From NCBI GenBank assembly GCA_958510875.1, contig OY294068.1, forward strand, positions 201,239,997 through 201,303,996: a stretch of DNA of 64,000 bases. The letters run 5' to 3'. Of this stretch, positions 46,910 through 58,104 are shown one piece after another. Position 1 is the stretch's first letter; every line of letters begins with the position of its first letter. This stretch comes from Endomychus coccineus (taxonomy: Eukaryota; Arthropoda; Insecta; Coleoptera; Endomychidae). Below the pieces are notes generated by a model, which was not told the DNA's origin, ran no database searches, and worked only from the letters and a program-made list of their open reading frames with translations. The position numbers were made by a program, and so were the translations under genes.

Positions 46910-47520
46910 ATTATGTATGTGTCATCTATGCCAGGGGGACTCGTGTGGTTCAAGGGGACGAGTCTAAGATTGGCGAGTCTAGAAGAGATTTCAGTTCCCT
47001 TAGGTTCCCACGCAACCGTTTTCCGGGCTGAGGTATGTGCAATATGGACCTGTGCTCTGCAAAACCTGAGATTAAACTATCGAGTGGCCCTGGGCACACT
47101 TCGCACCCACATAGTGACTTCTAGGCTTGTCTGAGAGCGCAGGGAACTCTGACTGAATCGGCCAGAAGGAACAAACTCGAGCTAGTGTGGGTACCTGCCT
47201 ACTCTGGCGTGAACGGAAATGAAGTGACCGATGAACTGGCCAAATGGGGTTCCTTAAGTGTCCCTGGACCCGATTCAATGATCGGAATTTCATCGACCAC
47301 CGGGCTCCACGCCCTCAAGGAGCTACTGGATAGACAGTGGCTCTTGGTCCGGCGTGGTGCCCCGGCATGAGGCAAGCAAAGCTACACATTAGGGAGTTCT
47401 AACCTGAACTCTCTGAAACCCCACTCCCTATAAGCAGGAGATTAAATGTGGAAAGGTGGACATAACTGCCTCTCACATCCTAGCAGAATGTTCAGCACTG
47501 GCTTCTCTTAGGTTGGAACA
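46910..47520 (+). pseudogene. R1-like LINE RNase H domain and tail
   Basis: The plus strand reads GLVWFKGTSLRLASLEEISV, HATVFRAEVCAIWTCAL (RNase H with the Glu of FRAE), then after a gap LELVWVPAYSGVNGNEVTDE and LAKWGS (WVPxxSGxxGNExxDxLA, closing His/Asp region; the usual His of GHSG is Tyr here). DITASHILAECSALASLRLE near 47460 is the zinc-knuckle-like tail. Stops and a deletion around 47105 remove the SDS-Asp block. R1/I-type LINEs use RNase H to remove template RNA. Joined at 47520 to LINE-A on the opposite strand. Confidence 0.8.
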
Positions 47521-48235
47521 CCTTGGCATCACTTGGCAGAGAGCTCCACAACTTCGCTGTTCGGTAGAAAAATTGAGTCTGATGGGAAGAAGTTCGGCAG
47601 ATCTCGAGCTTGACAACGAAGAAGTGATTAGTTTGACCTCCTCTAGTCCGCCTATCTGAAATTTCTCGTGGTGGCACAATGGACGAGATTTCAGGGGAAC
47701 ACCAACCATGGAAATATCTATGGAAAAGGGAGAGATCTCCCACCTTCCTACGATGTTCTAGAGAGGTCAATGAACTCGTAAGTGTGTCATCATCAATGAC
47801 ACGAATAGCTCTATTCTGCATGAAATCCTAGAGCTTAAGCGTACATTTGGGAGCCGAACTTCAAACATGTGAACAGTACTTCAAGAAAGGCGAATCTGTT
47901 GGCACGGAATAGAAATACACGTTCTTGTGAAGCAGTTTTCGCAATGAACCTCACATGATCGTCTCACGAGAGGGCACCCTCTCTTGGTTGTAATCTTGAG
48001 CAGGGATTTGGAAGACTTCATTGAAATAGTTGTACCTGACATCATCATATTAGGGATTGTGGGATCCGCATTCCCGGAGAAGACGCAAGCGTGAGTTTTG
48101 GTTGCGTTAATCAGTCTTTGTGTCGCTTTTATAGATTCATTGGATGGTATAGGGAATCTAGATGAAAAAGCGGTATGTGTGAAAGGCTGTGGACGGATCA
48201 GGTGGTCACTTTCAGAAGACCTTTTACATGTCGGG
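47492..48235 (-). pseudogene. LINE-A C-terminal relic
   Basis: The minus strand gives ATKTHACVFSGNADPTIPNM and GTTISMKSS near 48100-48030, then, after a deletion and frameshift, QNRAIRVIDDDTLTSSLTSL, EHRRKVGDLSLFHRYFHG and EICRTSSHQTQFFYRTAKLW then SSLPSDAKVF near 47560. This is the post-RT C-terminal part of jockey/CR1-like LINE proteins (AxRxIGD..L..L..RR; RTxxxxxxFFPRTxxLWNxLP). The same family occurs at 19.8-20.6 kb and as a scrap at 1.6 kb. Confidence 0.8.
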
Positions 48236-49135
48236 TAAGTATTTTTTTTTGTCAGTATTATTTTTAGGAAGCGTTTCTGTAGAATTTTCGAGGATTCAAT
48301 TATAGAGATGGAGGCTCCAACCCATGATACGATGGCATATCGTAAGTTGGATTCTACTAGACTATAGTATAAGATCTTAAGCTGTTTTATTCCTAACACT
48401 CTTTTTGGGTGTTTAGGTCTGTATATGATAAACGGAGTTTCTTAGTTCTGAAGTTGATTCATTGATCCCAGCATAAATAGGAGTAATTTGAAGTAGACAT
48501 ATTTTTTTAGCCTCCTTTTTCAGTGTCGACCAGTTTTCGCCTATGTGTAGGATTGCTGTATCATCGGCAGAGCTGATAACCGATCCAGTGTTATTGAGGA
48601 AGAATATATTATTGACATATATATTAAATAATGTTGGGCCGAGGATTGTCCCCTGTGGAAATACAAATTCTGAGGTTCCATATTAGCTAATTTTGTCCTT
48701 GATTCGAACACATTGCATTCTATTCAGTAAGTAGTTCTTTATAAGTTTATGAGCTGTACCTCTAATGACAACATTTTCTAGTGAATGCAGATTTTTTTTG
48801 TGACTGATCGAATCAAACGCTTTTGACAGGTCAATAAATATGCGAAGGGCTTTCTTCCGATTGTCTAAGGTGTTATATGGTGTATTTGTTGAGAAAAGTA
48901 TTGTGTCTTGAGTTGAAGTGTTTTGCTTGAAACCGAATTGATGTTCTGATATGTTATTTCTATTAAAATATGAAAGAATTCGTTTTCTGAGTATTTTCTC
49001 CACTATTTTTTATACAATTGTACAATTGTATGACGATTGGACGATTATTGTAAATGTCTTCAGGATTTCCATTTTTTAAATTAGGTGTAATTATTATTTT
49101 TTTGAATATATCCGGATAGTCAGCAGTTCATATAA
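48236..49135 (-). pseudogene. LINE-C-type reverse transcriptase relic
   Basis: Blocks on the minus strand: YPDIFKKIIITPNLKNGNPE and NNRPI (motif 1), SEHQFGFKQNTSTQDTILF, LRIFIDLSKAFDSISHKKNL (motif A), FPQGTILGPTLFNIYVNNIF (motif B), SVISSADDTAILHIGENW (motif C with ADD) and ESNLRYAIVSWVGASIS in the C-terminal part. A stop near 48680 and frameshifts break it. It joins LINE-A at about 48235, giving one long mixed frame (47881-48399) that is a chimera. Confidence 0.82.
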
Positions 49136-50017
49136 TAAAGGTCTCAAGCTGTCACGATACTTCGAACGTATTAGACGGAATTTCTGTCATGTTTCATTTA
49201 AAAATCAATCATTATCTCCGAATAAACTTCAGGATGTGCACCACGGAAGTAAACGGAAATTTGTCTCGATCAAAACTGGAACGATATCGCAAAAGAATGA
49301 CAATTATGAGGTCTCAATATCGGAATAAAATCGTAATGAATACCATCAACGTCGACAAAGAACGGGTAGCCGGTGTAAACGATTGAAGACAAATCTGTAA
49401 TATTCAGTATGTAATTGAAAGACAGATTTCTGTAGAGACAAATCTCTTTATGATTGCAGATAAGACGTTCCTGTCAAATCCGGATGAACAGATAATAATG
49501 CTGATACGCTCCATCTGGAACCCCAATCAGCGATGCTGTCGAAACCTTCCTATCCTGCCGTGCCACATGTGCCACAGTTCTGCTTATTTCCGCCTGGCGC
49601 TTTGTTCCCGCTACTGTTTCCTATCCGGGAGTTCGAGCAAGGTGTAAGGACGTCCGTTGCTCTCTCTCTCTCTCTACGTACAATCCTTTCAATCAAAATA
49701 ATGAGATATTAGTCGCTGATTTCTATCTGTATTGGACGTGAAACACGCTCTCCAGAATACTGCAACAAAACTGAAAAAAATTGCTCTGGTAATGCTTGAA
49801 ATGGCGAAAAGAAATCGATTCTGACAGTTGCATTTGACGGTAGAGAATTACAGTTTTTCTTACGTTTTATACAAAAAGTTTTACCTTAGAGAACATCGTT
49901 CCTACTGCACATTTCACCGTTCATTTATTTAATTGCAGTTTCACAATTCAACGTTTCAGGGTTTACAAATAATAAAGGAAGGATAAGCATTATGTGAAGA
50001 ATGTGGATATATTATAA
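49136..50017. other. No gene supported
   Basis: Contains a short (TC)n run at 49662-49675. Frames at 49189-49386 and 49450-49647 have no recognisable domain. Confidence 0.35.
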
Positions 50018-50264
50018 CACTATTGATAAGAAATAATCACCCTTATCCACTAAACTTACTATTAAAGTACTGAGGACCTTTCGGCTACCAAGTATCCATC
50101 ATCAGAGTGAACTAAACTATATATTAGAATGTGTCTGTTTAAATACTATTCAATTTATAATTTAGTTCACTGTGTTAATGGCTACTCGGTAACCAAAAGG
50201 TCCTCAGAACTTTAATAGTATTTTTCGTGAATATGGGTGATTATTTCTTATCAATAGTAGCAAT
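50018..50264. mobile_element. PLE-B inverted terminal-repeat pair
   Basis: Two ~100-bp copies of the PLE-B end face each other: complement at 50018-50130 and direct at 50160-50264, sharing ATTGATAAGAAATAATCACC. Between the arms are only ~30 bp. The left copy has an intact hammerhead-like core (see next), the right one a degraded core. No coding part remains. Confidence 0.75.
50068..50113 (-). ncRNA. Hammerhead-ribozyme-like motif, PLE-B
   Basis: On the minus strand: CTGATGA, extra T, stem II GGATAC-TTG-GTAGCC (one mismatch), GAAA, GGTCC (near-palindromic stem III), TC, then AGTAC. The bases after the expected cleavage site (AGT) can pair with ACT upstream of the core. Confidence 0.5.
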
Positions 50265-50439
50265 AATTTAAAACGAATACATTAGGTTGAAGTGGCAATT
50301 CTATGTTTGTAGGTTCTTTGTGAGTTCATTTTAGGATGCAGTAATGATAGCTGAACACATTGTTGAGAATTTTTGGCCATCAAACTTGAAAGATAACTTT
50401 CGGAATCTTATCGTATCTTATCATGTTGAAATTTAGGAT

Positions 50440-50660
50440 TTACTGTAGTGCTGGAGAAATTGATCTGTATGTGCCTCAGTGATTTATGTTGGGATCGCTA
50501 CTATTCATTTGTGATTCATGTAAAAATCTAGGATTCCTTCTGGTGCTAGAGAAATTGATTTGGATGTGCCACAAGGTACTGTGTCGGGACTTTTATCACA
50601 AAGTAAAATAAAAGTGTGGCATATGCGGATGACATAGCAATAGTTGCTACAGCAGAAAGT
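50440..50660 (+). mobile_element. LINE RT scrap (motif B-C)
   Basis: EIDLDVPQGTVSGLL and, in another frame, VAYADDIAIVATAES: RT motifs B and C of a LINE-C/E-type element, with a ~90-bp duplication upstream (AAAT.TAGGATT.....TGGTGCTAGAGAAATTGAT occurs twice). Confidence 0.65.
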
Positions 50661-50699
50661 CCTCGAATTCGTAATTCAGGTAGGACGTCGGTTTTGTCG

Positions 50700-50960
50700 C
50701 AATCATCTATTACTCAATTCGGTAAAACTGAATGTTTTAATGAAAGAAAAATGGCTACCGCTGAATTTCTTACATATTCTAGTCTAGTTCATCACTTTGG
50801 AGACCACAGATAATCGTGCTAGGTCTATAATTATTAGGAAGGGTCTTCTTTCCATTTTTTGGAATTTGTTAGATTGCCTATCTTCCAACTGAAACGAAAC
50901 ACACCAGGTTTGTATGAAGGGTTGAACAACCTGCAGAAAACTGGTGTTAATTGTAAAATT
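50700..50960 (-). mobile_element. LINE-D scrap
   Basis: The minus strand reads FCRLFNPSYKPGVFRFSWKI and GNLTNSKKWKEDPS, then degraded motif 1. Matches YKLGVFPSSWKTARVLPSP of the LINE-D fragment at 36.2 kb. Confidence 0.65.
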
Positions 50961-51543
50961 GAATGTAACAATAAGAACTTCTAATGTTTAAAATATGGTT
51001 TGGTTCCAATAAAATGAACGCTCAAAGAAATATCACCAAATGCAATTGAATATTTTAGCATAATAGTCACATTTCGGTATTTACTATGATAAATGTACGT
51101 GTGCGCATTGAAAACGTAGAAATCGCTAGTAAATGAAATTGCCTGCAGAGAACATTCCCGCGAGGCTTGACACAGATAGGAGATAACCGTTCCCAAAACA
51201 CTGAAGTAATTTAAATAGCGATTGTGCCTTGTACCGTGCGAATACCTTCTTAAAAATGATAAATTGAATTTAGTAGTGCGGTAAGTTAATCTTATCGTTC
51301 ATTATGATATTAAACAACTTATAATTACACACTCTTACCCTCGTTGTTGTAAACATAATGCTCCTCAAGACTTAACAAGTAACGCAACTTGCGCAAGTCA
51401 GAGTATGCATTACAAAGATATTAAATACTCAAATGTAGAAATCGAAGGTGTATATCATGTTCATTCTTGAACATGGATACTGAACTACAAAAGTTGTTAT
51501 CATAGATAAAAGTGACAGATTTTAATATATAAAAACAAATAAC
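50961..51543. other. No gene seen
   Basis: AT-rich, no recognised frame. Confidence 0.4.
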
Positions 51544-51547
51544 ATAT

Positions 51548-53141
51548 ATTATTAACTAAACTCTTATGAGTTTATTATTTAGTTATGAATTATTATTAAT
51601 TCTACCGGCTAGCTTTCTTATTGTATTTTGAATCTTATTAATGTTTGTTTGATTTGAATAATGAACTTCCACCTTTTTATTTTATATCTATGGAATTAAA
51701 CACAATGTTCTTTGAATGTTAAAAACTTTTATATTTAAATTTCTATGACTCTAATTTATCTCTGGTATCAATTTTTAATGTTATGTTCATATATAGATCT
51801 ATGATCTAACCTCAAAATTATTTACTATTAATATTGGTTTACAAAGTTATAATCTACAATCTTTCTTTCAGATTTACAGACAGATAATAATACAATGGAG
51901 AAATAATAAATAAACTTACGTTTAGTTTATATCCAAGAATATGTTTTAAAATGTAGGCAATGTTCAAATGGCTTCAGATTAATTTGATAATTCACTTTTA
52001 ACCGTACACAATTTCTCTGCTATTCACAATAAACACAGGTAAACTATGGTTACTTCTTTTGAAATCAGGAACTGTTGAAAATTGTTAGCTTAGTTTTATT
52101 CTTTTCATTGAAGATACAAAACTCTTTAATGATGTTTGGAACTTTATCGAAGGCTGGCTATCGTTCGATGTTACTTATAAATTGTAGGTTATTGTAACCT
52201 TTGAACTTTGTTCGGAGACTTGGAACACTACTTGACTTGTAGAAATTATTTATTTGCTTCGGTTACTTTCAACCTTACGAAGCTACTGGAACACTTGGGT
52301 TCTCCGATGTTTATCCAATATTCTAAGGTTACGGAAACTTTAAGAGTTACTTGAGTACCTTGACTCTTCAGATGTTGATGGCTAACTAACTTGGCTTGTC
52401 TTCAGATGCCTTTTATAGGCCTTCAAAAAGGACGCCAAGTATTTTCAAAAATAACCAATGAGGTGCTTAGTTTACCCATCAAGAATGCTTTGTTGATTGT
52501 TGCAAACTGACAGAAGTATTACATTGTTACTAGTCTGACGTTTATAAAATCGCCTCGACCAATCAGAATTTAGTATTCTATAAATTTTGAATTATTGGAG
52601 ATTTTCAACTTATTTTAAATGATGATGATTCCTTCTTTTTAAATTCATATTGCCTACATTTTTCCACACACTTTGGTTCAAGATAACCTATGATTAGGTT
52701 ATTATTAATATGATTATTCCAATAATTATTATAAATTTGGCAGTTGTCATTCTTAAAAACTAATACATAATATAACATATCAATAACATTTCTTTAACAT
52801 TATATAACTCAAATTTACTAATCCTAACTTATATCTTTAACATTTTTCAATAGTTTGTGCTATCTCATGATAGTTTTGTAATCATTTTAATTATGATTTC
52901 TGCCTTCGTAACACTGTACGTTTATTCACTTTCACTGAAGTTCTTGTTTTACACTTCTAATTCTAATTACATTGTTGTTTATTATGTTTTACATTGTTTA
53001 TTATATTATACTAACTATTATTTAACTTTTAATATTGTTTTTAATTCCATATAATATCTTTTTATTAATCTTTCCTGATTTTCAATGTTCGGTAAGTTCT
53101 AATTTTATCATTTTTGTTGTTTAGGAAATGAAATCATAACA
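51548..53141 (-). repeat. Solo LTR
   Basis: About 1.59 kb, closely matching 4521-6007 end to end. It is flanked by ATAT at 51544-51547 and 53142-53145, consistent with a 4-bp target duplication. No PBS or PPT sequence adjoins it, so it fits an LTR-LTR recombination product. The plus frame at 52857-53054 corresponds to the one in the other copy, but the two drift in frame, so it is not a gene. Confidence 0.65.
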
Positions 53142-53164
53142 ATATGTTACTCTGTGGTCACAGT

Positions 53165-53455
53165 CGTGTATAGTTCGGGACATAAGAGATCGCCTAGCAG
53201 AAAAATGTGAGTAGAGTTCGCAACATCTCAATATATGTCGAGCGGTAAACATTCTTCCAACAACTCTGTTTTTCCAAAATCAGGTTTCAATACGGCGACT
53301 ATTACCTCTCCCTTGAGGAGAAAGAAGCGACTATTAGTGGTCGTGGCATTTCGACCAATTATTGAACTTTTAACGGTGTCGACGTAATGTTACCGTGTCG
53401 CGGCTTTCATCAATTAGGACCCCGTAAAACATTATTCTATGTTAAAACATCTCTG
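53165..53455 (-). repeat. Dispersed repeat R-32k, inverted copy
   Basis: Inverted relative to 32040-32340. Ends ACATTATTCTATGTTAAA on the right. Adjacent to the solo LTR. Confidence 0.7.
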
Positions 53456-53829
53456 ACTATTGTCACAACAATGAACAAACAGTGATTGTCAAGGAAACGA
53501 TTTCATAGGCAATAAGATGCTAATCGAAGATTGTTATGCATTTATAAGAATTCCTTAATTTATGATACCGTTGATTGCGATTTCAGAAAAAATAGTATGT
53601 GTACCTCGTTATAAAAGTACATTCCCAGAAGTAAATGCTTGTTACATATTACATTGTCGTCCAGGAATGTATTGCTTTCACTATTAGATACACAATGAAC
53701 TATTTCTTTCCATATTCCATTGCTTTTGTTTACAATCTAATATTATTGCCATAGATAGCCATATGCTTGAAATTGTCTTTGGTCAACGCACAATCAGGTG
53801 CATTGTGCTTGATCTCAATTCTAAATAGG

Positions 53830-54080
53830 CTATGGGGCCGGAAGGATTTTCACCTGTTGTTCTCAAGGAATTTGCATCTGAATTAACAAATGTTTCATAT
53901 TAACTTGGAGTGTTTCCTTCCCGCTGGGGGACAACCACTTCCAGAAAAAAGGATAGAAGATAATAATAATTATAGACCCATTAAACTATCATCTGTGATC
54001 TCTAAAGTGACGGAGAAAGCAATCAACATGGAGCTCATCCAATACTCTCATTGTATAATATACAACAAAGAATTCCTTAT
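53830..54080 (+). mobile_element. LINE-D RT scrap
   Basis: GPEGFSPVVLKEFASELTNV, LGVFPSRWGTTTSRKK and YRPIKLSSVISKVTEKAINM: the region from the GPDG-like segment to RT motif 1 of LINE-D. Frames shift between the parts. Confidence 0.75.
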
Positions 54081-54111
54081 GATTGTCATAATAAATGAGT
54101 TTTTCTCGAGC

Positions 54112-54560
54112 CTATGATTCGCCAACGGTATTGTAAATTGCGGTGAATTCGAGGTATGTGTCCAGATATAAAGAGGCTAAGATATCGCCGGGCCTTGCGC
54201 AAATGGCATCTGAATTCAGACCGCTCCGGATTGTACCAAATGAAGAATAAACAAGCTTCAACTTTATCAAAGAAACGTTATTCTGTGTAATCCTCGATTT
54301 TCCTCCGCCCCACTCAACATCAATTTTACCCAATTCTCTTGCCAAACAAGTTTGTAAAATGAAATTTTCCTGGTAGGTTGACAAGTCATCTAATCGTAGC
54401 ATTGGAGCAACGGCAGTCCTTCTTACGTCTACGTACGACAAACAATTCCTCTTTCCCTTCTATTAAGGAACCTGCCTTTATTTCTTTCAATTTTCTCTTC
54501 ATTCTGTGACGAAGTCTCTGGAGAACGGATTGAGCAGTCGCTTTATCCCTTCACCTTTTT
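54112..54560 (-). other. 109-codon open frame of unknown origin
   Basis: The frame 54441-54112 begins MSYVDVRRTAVAPMLRLDDL and ends YLEFTAIYNTVGES. A second open frame upstream is basic (RHRMKRKLKEIKAGSLIEGK). The GC content is higher than in the flanks. I recognise no family; it may be an old transposon relic. Confidence 0.3.
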
Positions 54561-55099
54561 GCATGTCGTCCCATTATAATTGTAATTGAGTTGAGAAATG
54601 CTGAGAAACATACTAGGGAGTTTACAGGCAACATTCGTTTTATTCATCTTTTATTATTTCATCTATTACTACACCCAACATACAGAAACAAGCCAAATTA
54701 AGTTGGGAACTGGAGAAAATTTAAAAATAAACGTTTTATTAAAAATTATCAAATGAATAGCTTGGTCGGTATTATCCAACAAGGTAATTCGGCTCCTCTA
54801 AATCTACCAGTAACAATGCAGCAAATGAGTCCGGTTAGCTTTTTGCTTTCTCTAGCTCTTCAGCAGAACGAGTAAGTTGCAGTGCTACCGGTCGAAATTT
54901 CTGTCAAGGTCTTGGTGAGTCAACTATAGGGATCCGAAATGACATTACCGCCCTCTGGTGTTTTCTATGCCGAAACAACGAATTGTCACAAAAAATATTA
55001 TTTACATATAAAGATTTGTATTACTAGAGTTTTTGGAGTATTTTGAAGTAAGAATTGAAAATTTATTGTACATTCAGTAGCTTGTAAGAATAATATACT
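54561..55099. other. No gene seen
   Basis: AT-rich sequence without recognised features. Confidence 0.4.
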
Positions 55100-55532
55100 T
55101 AATAATAAACAATAAATGAAACCAGAAGACTCACTATATCTAAACAGGGGTTTATTAAAACTAATTATAGCACAAGCGTCCAAATCGCACAATTTAACTT
55201 CAATCAAAAGAGCCCACGCCGTCGAAACGAACAGAATTACGAATAATCGGAATTGTATCGTCAGTATTAAAGTATACAAAAAATTTTTGTAGTAAGAATC
55301 CGCTATTCAGTAATATTTTTAAAATATATGAGTGCATATTGATTGGTATTCTCACAACAACTGAGAAGAACGAAGTTATTTGTCAAGTATCTACTTTCGA
55401 AACCAGATGTGTAGAATTTATGAGTAGGTACTTAAGAACGGTTTCAGACCTGTACTGGAAAATTACTATTACGAATTCTTCCTAAAAACATTTTCAACAA
55501 CTATAAAGACATATGTAAGAATTTGCAACAGA

Positions 55533-57030
55533 TTATTTAATCAAATTAGTATAAATATGACTTAGATTTTGTGTGTCTACCCTATGATTTACAGATTTGG
55601 GGTCCCGTTTTATGTGACTCATCTCCAGGATAGATCTTTCATAATAATTGGTTTCCTTAGTTAAGATATTAACATTTTTGTAATCAAATTGATGGTTATA
55701 ATCAAAGCAATGCTTAGCAAGGGCGGTGGAATTTTCTAAGTTGTTATTTCTTGTGCTATATTTATGGCCGTACATTCTTTTTTGTAAATATTGTTTAGAG
55801 ATTTCAGTATAGGTTCCATCACAATCTAAACAATTCAATTTATACACTGTGTGGGTTTGTTTATCTTTGGGTATTAAAGGTTTTAGATTTGAGAAATATT
55901 TCCCAACACAGTTAGTAGGTTTATGCGCAACATTTATATCATACTTTTTCAAACATTTTTTGATTTTCTCCGAGGTCTCCGGAATGTAAGGTAGAGTTAT
56001 AAAATTGTCTGTATTACCTTTTATGTTATTTTTATACGACGAACCATTATAGATTTTGTTTATTCTTTCTTTAATGATAGGATTGAAAAAAGTTTTTGGG
56101 TAGCCATTCAATTCTAGTGTATTACGAACAATTTTTAATTTTTGGGGCGGTCATCTGCGTGGGACAATTTTATCGCGCGATCTGTAAGGCTGTTTATGAC
56201 ACTTTTTTTATAACAAGCTGGTGCAACGGAATTGAAGTGAAGATAACGTTGAGACCATACTTCTTTAGTAAACCAAGAGGTTTTTATTTTTCCATCTGCA
56301 TCATGCCTAATGTTCATATCTAGGAAATTTATGTTAGTGTTCAATTCTATTTCACAAGTGAATTGAAGTTTACAGTGGAAATTGTTAAATTTATCAATTA
56401 CATATTGAATTTTATCGTTGGGAACACACAAGGCAATCATCTACATACCGTTTAAAGAATACAGGCCGAAAATCTAATGAACTCATAACAGATTCCTCTA
56501 GGCACTCCATAACGAGGTTAGCAATGGTAGCTGAAATAGGAGATCCCATTGCTGTGCCGAATATTTGTCCAAAAAATTGCTCACCATACTGAAAGTATGT
56601 GCATTCTAAACAAAATTTTACAGCATTTATAAATTCCGCTTGATCTAGAGGTGTGTGGTTTTTAATCTCTGCCCAACGTGTTTTGATGCTATTCAATGCC
56701 AAAACAACAGGTATATTTGTAAATAAAGAAACAACGCCCAAGGAAATCAGTTGATGGTTTACGGGTACGGATTGATTTTTTATAAATTCATTAAAGTGCC
56801 ATGAATCTTTTACATAGAATTCATTTTTTCCTAATATATTATTGATAGATTTTGATAAATTGTAAGTAGGCGCTCCAATATTACTAACAATGGGTCTTAG
56901 AGGTATATCATTTTTATGTAGTTTGGGAAGCCCATAGATATAAGGTGCTAGCCCATTATAGCAAATTAATTTATTTTTTGTTTCAATAGGGATTATCTTA
57001 CTCTTATGCCATTTATTTATCACGCTTGTG
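55533..57030 (-). pseudogene. PLE-A copy 2: reverse transcriptase / GIY-YIG endonuclease
   Basis: Three overlapping frames cover most of the protein: 57030-56412 (starts inside RT; PYIYGLPKLHKNDIPLRPIV, ISLGVVSLFTNIP, TAMGSPISATIANLVMECLE, FFKRYVDDCLVC), 56440-56135 and 56111-55533 (VYKLNCLDCDGTYTEISKQY, LQKRMYGHKYSTRNNN, ending LSHIYTNLIK). The YVDD box is intact, but the motif A Asp is Gly (SLGVV, against SLDVV in copy 1). The GIY-YIG YIG is TYTE. Two frameshifts (near 56430 and 56120) break it. Residues translated above about 57030 come from the inverted terminal repeat and are not part of the protein. Confidence 0.92.
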
Positions 57031-57070
57031 CTATAATTAGTTTTAATAAACCCCTGTTTAGACATAGTGA

Positions 57071-57112
57071 GTCTTCTGATGATGGTCGTGAGACCGAAAC
57101 GTACGTAAAGAC
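57071..57112 (+). ncRNA. Hammerhead-ribozyme-like motif, PLE-A inverted end
   Basis: Same layout as 3452-3493: GTCTT, CTGATGA, extra T, GGTC-GTGA-GACC, GAAA, CGTACG, TA, then AAGAC. The stem I pair that is T.G in copy 1 is T-A here, giving five Watson-Crick pairs, so the change keeps pairing. It lies on the strand opposite to the adjoining coding region. Confidence 0.6.
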
Positions 57113-57369
57113 GAATATTCAAAACAAAGTGTTAATGTGACCTATTTTCCGAGAATTTTTATATATAATTCATACTGGGTCAAGAATCTTATTATAAATG
57201 AAACCCGTTCAATAACATTTTTCTGTGCAAAAGAGTAACAAGTTGTATTTCTATTATTTACCTAACTTAACCTAACAAGTTGTGTGTTCAAGTTGTATTT
57301 CTTTTACTGTGTTATACACTTATAAACATTTTCAAGCTTCCTCAATTGTCATTTCTGATCCTTTTACAG

Positions 57370-57430
57370 AACATTTTATTTCTAGTAAAGACTTGGACAG
57401 GACATATTATTTCTAGTGAAGACTTGGATT
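57370..57430 (+). repeat. Short tandem duplication
   Basis: ATTTCTAGTAAAGACTTGGA at 57380 recurs as ATTTCTAGTGAAGACTTGGA at 57410, with a ~30-bp period, at the 3' end of the YqaJ relic. Confidence 0.8.
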
Positions 57431-58104
57431 TACTATTCTTCACAACTACACCATCAGCAGAGTAAGCGAGCCAATAATTTTTTGTAGAAATAATTTAACC
57501 CACTTCGACTACCTCTGTTGTTGAAACTGACATGAATTTTCCTATGGCTTTATCTTCACTCGCAATCCCTGTTTGTGTAGTCACTCCTGAACTCTTGCGG
57601 ATTGAAGTACATACTACTTTTTTGATTCCAATTGGCATTTTTATTGGAGGCATAAGTGTATATTTCGTAAATTCTGGAACATGTTATACGATATTCCCTA
57701 TGACTTTTCCAGAAATCATAATTGAACTACTTTCCTCACAAATGAAAATATAATCTCCTTCTAAACTTTGGGTTATACTTTTAAAACTGTCGTTCATTTC
57801 ACATACATTTAATTCGTCAAGCCAATTGTGCAGATTGTTGGTTGACTGTAAGCTGAAAATGTTCCTTATTACTTCTTTGATGTTATCAGTCAATCGGCTA
57901 CTTTTATTTCCTTTATAATAATGGCAATATTAATAATCATATATTGATGTTTTTATGTTAACATAACCTCTTACTTGTAGCAATATAATAATGTTGCCAT
58001 GACATGTTTACACTGTCCCCCTTGTCCTGCCTTGCATGAACATTTTATACTTAAAATAGAACCATTATTTTTAATAATTTGGCCTTCTGTTTTGTGAGGA
58101 TCAC
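57370..58104 (-). pseudogene. YqaJ-type recombinase/nuclease with SWIM zinc finger (broken)
   Basis: On the minus strand an exon at 58104-57975, preceded by a TTTAATAG acceptor and followed by a GTAAGA donor, encodes GDPHKTEGQIIKNNGSIL then KCSCKAGQGGQCKHVMATLL: a SWIM zinc finger (CxC..CxH). A 77-bp intron ends at TAG near 57898. The next exon reads RLTDNIKEVIRNIFSLQSTN and EGDYIFICEESSSIMISG; after a frameshift come CSRIYEIYTYASNKNANWNQ and MYFNPQEFRSDYTN, then EVVEVG, NYWLAYSADGVVV and SSLEIICPV. WLxxSxDG..LEIxCP is the PD-(D/E)xK active site of the YqaJ family (Lys replaced by Ile here). A stop precedes NYWLAY. A TE-associated gene family in insects; this copy is dead. Confidence 0.75.

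Larger units (their letters stand above)
55100..57190 (-). mobile_element. PLE-A copy 2 with inverted terminal repeats
   Basis: The left end (55121-55177) and the right end (57022-57078) are inverted copies of the same ~55-bp sequence (CGCTTGTGCTATAATTAGTT, then TAAACCCCTGTTTAGA, then GTGAGTCTTCTG). The left one is the element's own 3' terminal repeat, cut off inside the hammerhead core. The right one is a second terminal repeat placed head-to-head with the 5'-truncated coding region and continuing through the full motif to AGAATCTTAT. Confidence 0.85.

Noticed and set aside
47881..48399. 172-codon frame as one protein
   Set aside because: Its first half is LINE-C and its second half LINE-A; it is a fusion by nested insertion.
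57031..57122. Extra N-terminal residues of the PLE-A copy 2 frame
   Set aside because: They are translated from the inverted terminal repeat and antisense hammerhead motif.
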